Source: an uncultured Lachnospiraceae bacterium
GTDB lineage: Bacteria > Bacillota > Clostridia > Lachnospirales > Lachnospiraceae
DNA: 8,226 nt
Assembly: GCA_947068385.1 (NCBI GenBank)
Contig: CAMTBF010000140.1
Location: forward strand, 1-8,226
Direction: 5' to 3'
Shown here in pieces: positions 1 through 6,334 of this stretch. The first letter of the stretch is position 1. Each line of letters opens with the position of its first letter. A program made the translations under genes and the position numbers. The notes under the pieces are model-generated. The model searched no databases, was not told where the DNA came from, and saw only the letters and a program-made list of their open reading frames with translations.

Positions 1-485
1 GGGTCGTCCATGCCGATCACTGTTAAGTCGATCTTCTTTTCCTCTGCAAAATCGTCCAGGATCCAGCCGCCGATCACATCCGCATAGTTGCCGGAGTTCA
101 GGGCCAGGTTCATCTTCTCCGTGGCGTTCTCATAAGCCTGAATCTGCAGATCCACCTTTACGTTCGTCTGCTTCTCGAACTCATCTATCATGTAGAACTC
201 GCCGGTGGAGCTGGAGTCGTCGCAGAAGATGGAGAAGGTATACGCTCCCTCGTCTACGATGGGAAGTCCCTCTGCATACATGATGCCGTTCACCTTGCCG
301 TCCGCGTCCACTTCTGCGGGCTCCACGGAGGATTCCTCGTCTGCCGCGTCCCCGGCATCCTCTGCTTCGCTACCCCCCCTAGATGATTCCGCGTCATTGC
401 CGGAACCGCTGTCGCTGCCGCAGCCTGCCAGTGATGTGACTGTCATCGCCGCCAGCAGCAGTACCGCTACTAACTTTCTTTTCAT
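1..485 (-). CDS. ABC sugar transporter solute-binding lipoprotein (5' part; runs off the left edge)
   Basis: This is the N-terminal part, about 161 residues, of an extracellular sugar-binding protein. It starts at 485 and is still open at position 1. The start is MKRKLVAVLLLAAM, a positively charged n-region followed by a hydrophobic stretch, then a lipobox LAGC at residues 19-22, so Cys22 should be lipidated and the protein anchored outside the membrane. Residues 23 to about 60 form a Ser/Gly/Asp/Glu-rich flexible linker typical of Gram-positive binding lipoproteins. The folded domain then begins, with a beta strand near AYTFSIFCDD and the segment DEFEKQTNVKVDLQ, as in family 1 solute-binding proteins. 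A good ribosome binding site (AAGGAGAG, 493-500) lies 7 bases before the ATG. It is the third gene of the importer operon, 84 bp after the LplC-type permease. Substrate cannot be read from this part. A run of seven C (seven G in the coding strand, 373-379) lies in the linker. Confidence 0.9.
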   Translation of the reverse strand, partial: MKRKLVAVLLLAAMTVTSLAGCGSDSGSGNDAESSRGGSEAEDAGDAADEESSVEPAEVDADGKVNGIMYAEGLPIVDEGAYTFSIFCDDSSSTGEFYMIDEFEKQTNVKVDLQIQAYENATEKMNLALNSGNYADVIGGWILDDFAEEKKIDLTVIGMDD

Positions 486-516
486 AATAACACTCTCCTT
501 TTCTTTTTTATACCAA

Positions 517-530
517 GCGGCCTTCGCCGC
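517..530 (-). promoter_or_regulatory. Small GC-rich stem-loop between LplC-type permease and binding-protein genes
   Basis: GCGGC (517-521) and GCCGC (526-530) pair perfectly around a 4-base loop. In the minus-strand mRNA it lies between the permease stop and the binding-protein ribosome binding site. No U-run follows it in the transcript direction, so it does not look like a terminator. By analogy with other transport operons it could help give more binding protein than permease by protecting the downstream mRNA, but that is inference from position and a stem of only 5 bp. Confidence 0.35.
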
Positions 531-569
531 ATCGATACCGTCTCTTTCTGCTCGTTTCATGTCCTGCCA

Positions 570-1499
570 TCAACCCTTTACGGATCCGATCATGACGCCC
601 TTGACGAAATGCCTCTGGATGAAGGGATACAGCACCAGTACAGGAATACTGCTTATGATGATCAGGGAGTACTTCATCAGCTCCACCAGCTCCTTCTTCG
701 CGTTCAGGGCTTCCCTGGCCTCCGGCGTGGTGGCCGCCTGCTGCAGCGCCGCCTCGTTGGTGATCAGGATGCTGCGCAGCACCAGCTGCAGCGGGAACTT
801 GTTCTGGTCTGACATGTAGATCAATGCGGAGAAGTAGGAGTTCCAGTGTCCTACGCCATAGTACAGCACCATGATGGCGGTGATGGCTCCCGACAGGGGA
901 AGGGCTATCTGGAAGAAGAACCTGCCCTGGGTACAGCCGTCGATCTCAGCCGCCTCGTAAAGCTCCTCCGAAATATTGGACTTGAAGAAGGTCCTCGCCA
1001 CGATCATGTTGTACACGCTCAAGGAGCCGGGAAGAATCAGGGCCCACATGGTGTCCAGGAGTCCGCATGCCTGCACTACCAGGTAGGTAGGAATCAGGCC
1101 GCCGCCGAAGAACATGGTGATGACGTAGAATATGGTGACGATCTTCTTGCCGGAAAACTTGTCTCTGGACAGCGCATAGGCCGTAGGCAGGGTCACCGCC
1201 AGGTTCACCAGCACGCCGCACACTGTGTAAAGCACGGAATTCAGGAAGCTGCGGACGATCAGATTGTCCTCGAACACTTCCAGGTAGCCTCTGAAGGTGA
1301 GCCCCACGGGATGCCATACCACCTGGCCGCCGGACACAGCCTTGGGATCGCTGACGGAGGATATGATGACCCACCACAGCGGATACGCCACGATCAGCAA
1401 AAGCAGCGTCAGGATGACGAAGATGACTGTATCGAATATCACGTCCTCCTTACAGCGGCGTATATTTTTTTCCACTTCGATTTCTCTCTCTTTTTTCAT
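570..1499 (-). CDS. ABC sugar transporter permease, LplC/YtcP type (MalG-like)
   Basis: This 309-residue inner-membrane permease is one half of the channel of a carbohydrate importer. About six hydrophobic segments are visible, near residues 21-45, 83-108, 119-145, 150-168, 203-225 and 275-295. The cytoplasmic EAA loop that contacts the ATPase is clear at residues 178-200 (EELYEAAEIDG followed by ALPLS). The C-terminus RHFVKGVMIGSVKG is characteristic of the LplC/YtcP branch, whose characterised relatives take up complex oligosaccharides and other sugars. The start at 1499 is supported by a GGGGGTGA ribosome binding site 4 bases upstream, which almost touches the stop of the preceding LplB-type gene 15 bp away, so the two are translated from one transcript and may be translationally coupled. 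The length is normal for the family and no damage is seen. Substrate cannot be deduced from this protein alone. Confidence 0.95.
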   Translation of the reverse strand: MKKEREIEVEKNIRRCKEDVIFDTVIFVILTLLLLIVAYPLWWVIISSVSDPKAVSGGQVVWHPVGLTFRGYLEVFEDNLIVRSFLNSVLYTVCGVLVNLAVTLPTAYALSRDKFSGKKIVTIFYVITMFFGGGLIPTYLVVQACGLLDTMWALILPGSLSVYNMIVARTFFKSNISEELYEAAEIDGCTQGRFFFQIALPLSGAITAIMVLYYGVGHWNSYFSALIYMSDQNKFPLQLVLRSILITNEAALQQAATTPEAREALNAKKELVELMKYSLIIISSIPVLVLYPFIQRHFVKGVMIGSVKG

Positions 1500-1514
1500 G
1501 CTCTCACCCCCTAC

Positions 1515-2462
1515 CTAGAATAAGCTCGTGCCGGACATCTTATCTGCCGCCTTATTGACGATTACGAGGATTATCAGATTGACCAGAGTATTGAACAGGC
1601 CAATCGCGGACGAGTAGGACATATTGTTGTCAATCATACCGACCTTGTACACGTAGGTGGAGATGATTTCCGAAACGGAGGTGTTCAGGTCGTTCTGCAG
1701 TGCAAAGGCTTTCTCGAATCCGATGGAAAGGATGCTGCCGCAGCTTAGAATCAGCTGGATCGTGGCCGTAGGCAGAATCGACGGGAAGTCGATATAGCGT
1801 ATAATCTGGAACTTGGTGGCGCCGTCGCACTTCGCCGCTTCATGCAGCTCCGGGCTGATGCCGGACAGTGCCGCGAAATAGATGACTGAGCTCCATCCCA
1901 TGCCCTGCCATACACCGGACCAGACATACAGATGCCTCCAGTACTCTTTCTTCGCCATGAAGTTCACCGCTTCCCCGCCAAGGCTCTTGATCACGGTGTT
2001 GATGATACCTACGCTGGGCGACAGGAACAGAATCAACATACCGCACATGACGATGGTGGAGATGAAGTTCGGCGCGTATGTAATGGTCTGGATCACCTTC
2101 CGGTATCTCTTATGCCGGAATGCGTTCAGCATCAGCGCCAGCAGGATCGGGATAGGGAAGGACACGATCAGGCCGTAGATGCTAAGGATCAATGTATTCG
2201 TCACTGTCCTCACGAAATACGGCGACTCGACGAAGCGCTGGAAATAGCGCAGCCCTACCCATGGGCTCCCCCAGATTCCCTGCTTGGCGTTGAACCTGCG
2301 GAACGCGATCTGCACGCCGTACATGGGAATGTAGCTGAAAATGAAGGTCAGGATGATGCCCGGGATACAGAACGTCCACAGCGACCAGTCCTTCTTCAGT
2401 GTCTCCAGAAAGCTGCGCTTCCTGGGTTGGATGGAACCTGTTTGTTTTCCTTTCGTTTTCAT
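1515..2462 (-). CDS. ABC sugar transporter permease, LplB type (MalF-like)
   Basis: This 315-residue membrane permease is the partner of the LplC-type protein. After a basic N-terminus of about 25 residues come about six membrane segments, near residues 28-52, 90-113, 130-148, 180-200, 228-248 and 285-303. The EAA loop is at residues 205-227 (ELHEAAKCDGA, then DFPSILP). The C-terminus NKAADKMSGTSLF matches the LplB family ending. The frame stays open up to an ATG at 2522, but I choose the ATG at 2462. It has an AAAGGGGTG ribosome binding site 5 bases upstream, and the predicted promoter -10 box (2508-2513) lies inside the longer version, so the 2522 start would not be on the mRNA. It is the first gene of the importer operon. 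No ATP-binding subunit is present, as is usual for this subfamily, which can share a common MsmK/MsmX-like ATPase. Confidence 0.95.
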   Translation of the reverse strand: MKTKGKQTGSIQPRKRSFLETLKKDWSLWTFCIPGIILTFIFSYIPMYGVQIAFRRFNAKQGIWGSPWVGLRYFQRFVESPYFVRTVTNTLILSIYGLIVSFPIPILLALMLNAFRHKRYRKVIQTITYAPNFISTIVMCGMLILFLSPSVGIINTVIKSLGGEAVNFMAKKEYWRHLYVWSGVWQGMGWSSVIYFAALSGISPELHEAAKCDGATKFQIIRYIDFPSILPTATIQLILSCGSILSIGFEKAFALQNDLNTSVSEIISTYVYKVGMIDNNMSYSSAIGLFNTLVNLIILVIVNKAADKMSGTSLF

Positions 2463-2467
2463 ATGTT

Positions 2468-2476
2468 CACCCCTTT
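2468..2476 (-). promoter_or_regulatory. Ribosome binding site fixing the LplB-type permease start
   Basis: The minus strand reads AAAGGGGTG, 5 bases before the ATG at 2462. It supports this start over in-frame ATGs at 2480 and 2522, neither of which has a comparable site. Confidence 0.8.
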
Positions 2477-2507
2477 GCATATTTTGAGTGGCATAGCACC
2501 TGTGTCT

Positions 2508-2537
2508 ATTGTAAGATTTCAATAATCAAAATGTCAA
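2508..2537 (-). promoter_or_regulatory. Sigma-A-type promoter of the sugar importer operon
   Basis: On the minus strand a perfect -35 box TTGACA (2532-2537) is followed after 18 bases by a -10 box TACAAT (2508-2513, five of six consensus bases). Transcription should start near 2501, giving a leader of about 40 bases that includes the ribosome binding site. The region upstream of the -35 box is very rich in A and T tracts and could act as an UP element. Confidence 0.75.
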
Positions 2538-2544
2538 GATAAAT

Positions 2545-2569
2545 TTAACAAAAATTTTCTTTTTGTTAA
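2545..2569. promoter_or_regulatory. 25-bp palindrome just upstream of the importer promoter (candidate operator)
   Basis: TTAACAAAAA (2545-2554) and TTTTTGTTAA (2560-2569) are exact inverted repeats separated by 5 bases. The element ends 7 bases before the -35 box, about 44 to 68 bases upstream of the predicted start of transcription. That is a common position for an activator site. The A/T tracts make chance pairing easier, so the role is inferred. Confidence 0.45.
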
Positions 2570-2649
2570 TTATATAAAAATTTACTGTATCTTTTTTCTA
2601 AAATCGGGCCTGTTTTTTGTATATATTACCCAAAGCAATTTTTCCCTGT

Positions 2650-2671
2650 TTCGATTTCTGCTCGGTTTCTG
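2650..2671. repeat. Tandem 11-bp direct repeat, candidate regulator site
   Basis: On the minus strand two adjacent copies read CAGAAACCGAG and CAGAAATCGAA, matching at 9 of 11 positions, with a further CAG following. The 11-bp period is about one helical turn, which suits side-by-side binding of two DNA-binding domains. It lies about 150-170 bases upstream of the predicted operon start, between the GH3 terminator and the promoter. Function is unproven. Confidence 0.35.
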
Positions 2672-2705
2672 GCTTATATTCAGCCAATTTGCCCTATTTT
2701 TGACG

Positions 2706-2748
2706 AAAAAATAAAAGCAATCAGACAGTATCCTATCTGATTGCTTTT
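2706..2748 (-). terminator. Rho-independent terminator of the GH3 gene
   Basis: A perfect 13-bp stem is formed by 2713-2725 and 2736-2748 (AAAAGCAATCAGA with its complement) around a 10-base loop. In the minus direction it is followed by a T-rich run (TTTTATTTTTT). It lies 53 bases past the GH3 stop and should insulate the importer operon from GH3 transcription. Confidence 0.85.
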
Positions 2749-2800
2749 AATATTTTGTTAACTAACTTTACGATGGATGATCGCGACTTTACTTGTGCAA

Positions 2801-4951
2801 TTATGCCATATCCTCCGGAATGGCGACGTCCAGCGCCCATACCTTCCTGCCTGTGAGGGCCTCGCTCCTGGCGTCCGGGGCCTGGCCGCCCAGGTAGACC
2901 CTGGCCCTGCCCTTCCGGATGCGCAGCACGCCCTCCTCATCGTACAGCCCGAAAGCCTCCCTGGGAAGGTGGATCGCCGCCTCCCCCTCCTCGCCGGGAG
3001 CAAGGCGGAGCTTGCGGATCCCTTTCAGCTGGGCATTGGGCGTGCCCTCCCCCTCGATCTTCACATAGGCCTGGACGGTTTCGGCTCCTGCCATGGCCCC
3101 TGTATTCCTCACCTTGGCCCGGAGGGTGACGCCGTCCTGGGAGAGCATGCCAGTATCCGCGGCGACATCGCTGTAGCTAAAGGTGGTGTAGGACAGGCCG
3201 TAGCCGAAGGGATACAGAGCCTGCTGCTCCATGTAGCGGTAGGTCCTGCCCTTCATGCCGTAATCCTCAAAGTCGGGCAGCTCCTCGCTGGAGCGGTAGA
3301 AGGTCACGGGGAGCTTCCCCTCCGGGCAGCGCTCTCCGAAGAGGACTTCGGCGATGGCCCTGCCGCCCTCCGCGCCGGGATACCACCCCTGGAGGATGGC
3401 GGGCACATGGCTGTCCGCCCAGTTCACCGCCAGGGCGCTCCCGGACAGCAGCACCAGCACCACGGGCTTGCCGCTTGCGTAAGCCGCCTCCAGCACCTCC
3501 TCCTGGAGGCCCGGCAGGTTCAGGTTGGGCTTGTCCCCGCTGCCGTACTCATTGTTGGCGTCCCCCTGCTCGCCCTCCAGGCTGGCGTCCAGCCCCAGGC
3601 AGGCTATGATTACATCGCTGCAGTCGCATACGGCCTTCACCTCCGCCATGCGGTCGTTCCTGTCGCCGATGTTCTCCACCCGGTCGCGGTACAGATGGCA
3701 GCCCTCGGAGAACATGACCCGCACGTCCCCGCCCAGGTATTCCTGGATGCCCTCCGCGATCGTCCAGTACCGGGAGGCCGTGCCCTCGTAGTTCCCCACC
3801 AATGCCCTGCGGTTGTTGGCGTTGGGGCCGATGACTCCCACGGTCTTCAGAGCGGACTTGTCCAGGGGCAGGAGGCCGTCCTGGTTCTTCAATAGCACCA
3901 GGCACCGCCCGGCGGCCTCTCTGTTGAGCCTGCGCATGGGTTCGCTGTCCACCACGCTGTAGGGTATCCTGTCGTAAGGGTTCTCCTCCTTCCTGTCCAG
4001 CACGCCCAGCTTCATCCGGGCCACCAGCAGGCCCACCAAAGCCTCGTCCAGGCGGCTCTCCTCCACCATGCCCTCCTCCACGGCCTGCTTTAGGTAGTAG
4101 AACATGTTGCCGCAGTTCAGGTCGCAGCCTCCGTTCATGGCCATGGCCGCGGACTCCACGGGGGTGTCCGTCACATGGTGCATCTCATGGAAGTCCCAGA
4201 TGGCCCCGCAGTCGCTGACCACATGGCCCTGGAAGCCCCATTCCTCCCGCAGGATGTCCTGGAGCAGCATCTTGTTGCCGCAGCAGGGCACGCCGTTCAC
4301 CCGGTTGTAGGCCCCCATCACGGCCTCCACATGGCCCTCCTGGACACAGGCCTTGAAGGCGGGAAGGTAGGTCTCATAGAGGTCCTGCCTGCTCACCACC
4401 GCGTCGAAGGTATGGCGGACGCCCTCGGGGCCGCTGTGGGCTGCCAGGTGCTTGGTGCAGGCCGCGGCCTTCAGGAACTTCTCGTCATGGCCCTGGAGGC
4501 CCTGGACGAACCTGACGCCCATCCGGGAGGTCAGGTAGGGATCCTCCCCGAAGGTCTCATGGCCCCTGCCCCATCTGGGATCCCGGAAGATGTTCACGTT
4601 GGGGGACCAGAAGGTCAGGCCCTTGTAGAGCCCGGTGTCCCCCTCCGCCTGCTGCATGTTGAACTTGGCCCGGGCCTCCGTGGAGATGGCGTCCGCCACC
4701 TCCTCTATGAAGTCCTCGTCAAAGGTGGCGGCCAGTCCTATGGCCTGGGGGAACACCGTGGCCACCCCGGCCCGGGCCACGCCGTGGAGCGCCTCGTTCC
4801 ACCAGTTGTAGGCCTTCAGGCCCAGACGCTCAATGGCGGGGGCATTGTGCACGGTCTGGTCCACCTTCTCCTCCAGGGTCATCTGGGCCACAAGCTTCCT
4901 GGCGCGCTCTCTGTATTCTCTGGTCTTCTCTCTGTTCTCTGCTATTTCCAT
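2801..4951 (-). CDS. Glycoside hydrolase family 3, beta-xylosidase/beta-glucosidase-like, cytoplasmic
   Basis: This 716-residue retaining glycosidase releases beta-linked sugars, probably xylose or glucose, from the non-reducing end of imported oligosaccharides. The N-terminal TIM-barrel (about residues 15-310) carries the xylosidase-like segment YNWWNEALHGVARAG (48-62), FPQAIGLAATFD (67-78), KH at 167-168, and the nucleophile motif VVSDCGA with Asp247. The alpha/beta C-terminal domain (about 345-560) holds GPNANN and the stretch LDASLEGEQGD, where Glu459 or Glu461 is the candidate acid/base. A fibronectin-III-like domain (about 580-700) follows the PFGYGLSYTTFSY motif. There is no signal peptide, so it acts in the cytoplasm. 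The start at 4951 has an AAAGGA site about 10 bases upstream. It is divergent from the CBM9-like gene and ends at its own terminator. The family is certain, but substrate within GH3 is not: xylosidase, glucosidase and arabinofuranosidase activities share these motifs. Confidence 0.93.
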   Translation of the reverse strand: MEIAENREKTREYRERARKLVAQMTLEEKVDQTVHNAPAIERLGLKAYNWWNEALHGVARAGVATVFPQAIGLAATFDEDFIEEVADAISTEARAKFNMQQAEGDTGLYKGLTFWSPNVNIFRDPRWGRGHETFGEDPYLTSRMGVRFVQGLQGHDEKFLKAAACTKHLAAHSGPEGVRHTFDAVVSRQDLYETYLPAFKACVQEGHVEAVMGAYNRVNGVPCCGNKMLLQDILREEWGFQGHVVSDCGAIWDFHEMHHVTDTPVESAAMAMNGGCDLNCGNMFYYLKQAVEEGMVEESRLDEALVGLLVARMKLGVLDRKEENPYDRIPYSVVDSEPMRRLNREAAGRCLVLLKNQDGLLPLDKSALKTVGVIGPNANNRRALVGNYEGTASRYWTIAEGIQEYLGGDVRVMFSEGCHLYRDRVENIGDRNDRMAEVKAVCDCSDVIIACLGLDASLEGEQGDANNEYGSGDKPNLNLPGLQEEVLEAAYASGKPVVLVLLSGSALAVNWADSHVPAILQGWYPGAEGGRAIAEVLFGERCPEGKLPVTFYRSSEELPDFEDYGMKGRTYRYMEQQALYPFGYGLSYTTFSYSDVAADTGMLSQDGVTLRAKVRNTGAMAGAETVQAYVKIEGEGTPNAQLKGIRKLRLAPGEEGEAAIHLPREAFGLYDEEGVLRIRKGRARVYLGGQAPDARSEALTGRKVWALDVAIPEDMA

Positions 4952-4995
4952 ATGGGATATGTCCTTTCTGCTGGGCTTTTTAGCCAGTATTGGTA

Positions 4996-5025
4996 AGTAT
5001 ACTACAGCCTGCCGGAAAATGCCAG
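4996..5025 (-). promoter_or_regulatory. Candidate promoter of the GH3 gene
   Basis: On the minus strand the -10 box TATACT (4996-5001, five of six) lies 18 bases after CTGGCA (5020-5025, four of six to TTGACA). The predicted start is near 4989, about 40 bases before the ATG. The match is moderate, and the box location is helped by the lack of alternatives in the short divergent region. Confidence 0.45.
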
Positions 5026-5045
5026 AGGGATTTTTCGGCCACTTT

Positions 5046-5100
5046 ACCGGTTGACCTTTCCCTGCCGCCGTGCTATCCTAACTGGTATATCCTTAACCGG
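5046..5100. repeat. Repeated ACYGG half-sites around the CBM9-like promoter
   Basis: The segment has ACCGGTTGA (5046-5054, overlapping the -35 box), TAACTGG (5079-5085, at the predicted start) and TTAACCGG (5093-5100, just downstream). The last two are direct repeats 15 bases apart, and TTAACCGG is an inverted match of CCGGTTGA at 7 of 8 positions. The placement would suit a repressor, but short GC-rich motifs recur by chance. Confidence 0.25.
5051..5079 (+). promoter_or_regulatory. Promoter of the CBM9-like gene, with extended -10
   Basis: The -35 box TTGACC (5051-5056) is followed after 17 bases by the -10 box TATCCT (5074-5079), preceded by TG at 5071-5072, which makes an extended -10 element. 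Transcription should begin near 5086, about 65 bases before the ATG at 5152. The leader contains a 9-bp tandem repeat (ATTGGGAAW, 5110-5127). Confidence 0.6.
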
Positions 5101-5151
5101 AATCTTCCTATTGGGAATATTGGGAAAAAAAGAGAAAGAGAGGAAGCGCAT

Positions 5152-6219
5152 ATGAGCATGAACCACCGCATCCCCGTCCCGGCGCTGGGCTTTCAGCCCC
5201 CGGTGTACGCCTGCCGGTTCAACGACAAGGCATTCACCCTGGACGGGCGCCTGGACAAGGAGTTCTGGAGGGACATCCCCTTCACGGAGGACTTCCCGGA
5301 CATCGAGGGGGCGATCCGCCCCGTACCCAGGTTCCGCACCCGGGCCAAGATGGCCTGGAACCATGAGAACCTCTACATCGGCGCAGTGCTGGAGGGGGAC
5401 GAGATCTGGGCCCACCAGCTGGAGCATGACTGCGTCATCTTCCAGGACAATGATTTCGAGATCTTCATCGACCCGGATTCCGACACCCAGGCCTATTTCG
5501 AATACGAGATGAACGCCCTGAACACCACCTGGGACCTGCTGCTGACCAAGGCCTATCGGGACGGCGGGAAGCCTATAAACGGATATGAGTTCCACGGGAT
5601 GCGCTCTGCCGTCTATATTGACGGAAGGCTGAATGAACCCGGAGCCCACAACCGTTCCTGGTCCGTGGAGGTGGTCATCCCCTTCGCCGCCCTGCAGGAG
5701 TGCGCCGGGGAAAAGCGCCCGCCCCTGCCGGGGGAGTACTACCGCATGAATTTCTCCAGGGTGCAGTGGAAGGTGGATATAGAGGAGGGGCAGTTTAAAA
5801 AGCGCCTCTGTCCCGGGACGGACAGGCCCCTGCCTGAGGACAACTGGGTCTGGGCCCCCACCGGGGTGATCAACATCCATTATCCGGAGCTCTGGGCCTT
5901 TGTGTTCTTCGCGGGGAAGGGGCAGCAGGCGGAGGATTTCCGGATTCCGGAGGACGAGAGGCGCAAGTGGGAGCTGCGCAAGCTCTATTATGCCCAGCAG
6001 TTCTGCCTGGACGAGACCGGCAGCTATACGGAAAGCCCGGAGGCATTGCGGGAGATCCTGGCCAGGATCAGTCCCTGCCAGGAGAATAGGGAGGTGCGCG
6101 ACCTCCCCTACCGGATCGGCACCACGGCCCATGCCTTTGAGATCACCTGCCCCGCCGCGGACGGGAAAAGCCTCCTGGCCATCTTCCAGGACGGCAGGAC
6201 GGCCTCGTTTCCGGCCTGA
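5152..6219 (+). CDS. CBM9/DOMON-like carbohydrate-binding protein, cytoplasmic, function unknown
   Basis: This 355-residue protein resembles the family-9-like carbohydrate-binding modules (DOMON-type beta-sandwich). Marks of the fold in order are FTLDGRLDKEFW (28-39), AWNHENLYIG (68-77), DNDFEIFIDPDSD (99-111), YFEYEMNALNTTWDLLL (115-131), the strand SWSVEVVIPF (169-178) and HYPELWAFV (243-251). A charged, helix-like tail (about 258-305) and a short extra beta-rich end follow. No signal peptide, lipobox or membrane segment is seen, so it appears to stay in the cytoplasm, which is odd for a sugar-binding module. I chose the ATG at 5152, with an AGAGGAAG site 5-7 bases upstream. The frame is open back to 4990, but that stretch contains the promoter and does not resemble the domain. 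It is divergent from GH3 and convergent with GH29. No catalytic role can be assigned. Confidence 0.85.
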   Translation: MSMNHRIPVPALGFQPPVYACRFNDKAFTLDGRLDKEFWRDIPFTEDFPDIEGAIRPVPRFRTRAKMAWNHENLYIGAVLEGDEIWAHQLEHDCVIFQDNDFEIFIDPDSDTQAYFEYEMNALNTTWDLLLTKAYRDGGKPINGYEFHGMRSAVYIDGRLNEPGAHNRSWSVEVVIPFAALQECAGEKRPPLPGEYYRMNFSRVQWKVDIEEGQFKKRLCPGTDRPLPEDNWVWAPTGVINIHYPELWAFVFFAGKGQQAEDFRIPEDERRKWELRKLYYAQQFCLDETGSYTESPEALREILARISPCQENREVRDLPYRIGTTAHAFEITCPAADGKSLLAIFQDGRTASFPA

Positions 6220-6251
6220 CCGGGAGAGCGCGATATTTCCGAAAATTGCCG

Positions 6252-6297
6252 AAAAATCCCCTGTCCGGAAGATATGTACTTCTGCCGGGCAGGGGAT
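6252..6297. terminator. Shared hairpin terminator between convergent CBM9-like and GH29 genes
   Basis: ATCCCCTGTCCGG (6256-6268) pairs with CCGGGCAGGGGAT (6285-6297) over 13 bp, with one G-U pair in the plus-strand RNA and an A-C mismatch in the minus-strand RNA. The loop holds a further GAAG/CTTC pair. In the minus direction the stem is followed by five T (6252-6256), so it should end the GH29 transcript 38 bases after its stop. In the plus direction the T-run is only CTTTATC, so termination of the CBM9-like gene may be weaker. Confidence 0.75.
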
Positions 6298-6334
6298 CTT
6301 TATCGTCCTAATTAGGAAATTTTCTTGATTTTAT

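Larger units (their letters stand above)
2463..2800. other. AT-rich intergenic region between GH3 gene and importer operon
   Basis: This stretch of about 340 bp has no convincing gene. In minus-strand order it holds the GH3 terminator (2706-2748), a tandem 11-bp repeat (2650-2671), a palindrome (2545-2569), a sigma-A-type promoter (2508-2537) and the LplB-type ribosome binding site. A short hairpin-capable TGGCT/AGCCA pair with a 7-base loop also occurs near 2670-2686. The base composition is sharply more AT-rich than the flanking genes, especially around 2520-2600. Confidence 0.75.

Noticed and set aside
507..512. Extended -10-like TGGTATAAA on the minus strand just before the binding-protein gene
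   Set aside because: The matching -35 is poor (three of six), and transcription would start right at the ribosome binding site, leaving almost no leader. It is probably a chance match in an A/T tract.
205..819. Plus-strand open frame of 204 codons opposite the binding protein and LplC-type gene
   Set aside because: It is Ser/Ala-rich because it reads the linker antisense, and it spans the gap and ends of two real genes.
2463..2522. Longer start for the LplB-type permease at 2522
   Set aside because: The extra 20 residues do not resemble the family N-terminus, have no ribosome binding site, and the predicted -10 box lies within them.
2640..2671. Catabolite-repression (cre) site for CcpA
   Set aside because: CAGAAATCGAAACA has a CG centre and some similarity, but it lacks the TG...CA ends of the consensus and overlaps a clearer direct repeat. 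No other good cre match was seen by eye.
2777..3895. Long open frame (372 codons) on the plus strand opposite the GH3 gene
   Set aside because: It mirrors the GC-rich codon pattern of the GH3 gene, has a low-complexity Leu/Ala/Val/Pro/Gly/His composition, and shows no recognisable domain. The GH3 reading has full family motifs from end to end.
4175..4996. Open frame (273 codons) on the plus strand opposite the start of GH3
   Set aside because: It is a shadow of GH3 coding sequence with a biased composition and no domain.
5044..6132. Open frame (362 codons) on the minus strand opposite the CBM9-like gene
   Set aside because: Its composition is dominated by Gly, Leu, Val, Pro and His, as expected from antisense of a GC-rich gene. 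The plus-strand protein has clear CBM9-like motifs and a good ribosome binding site.
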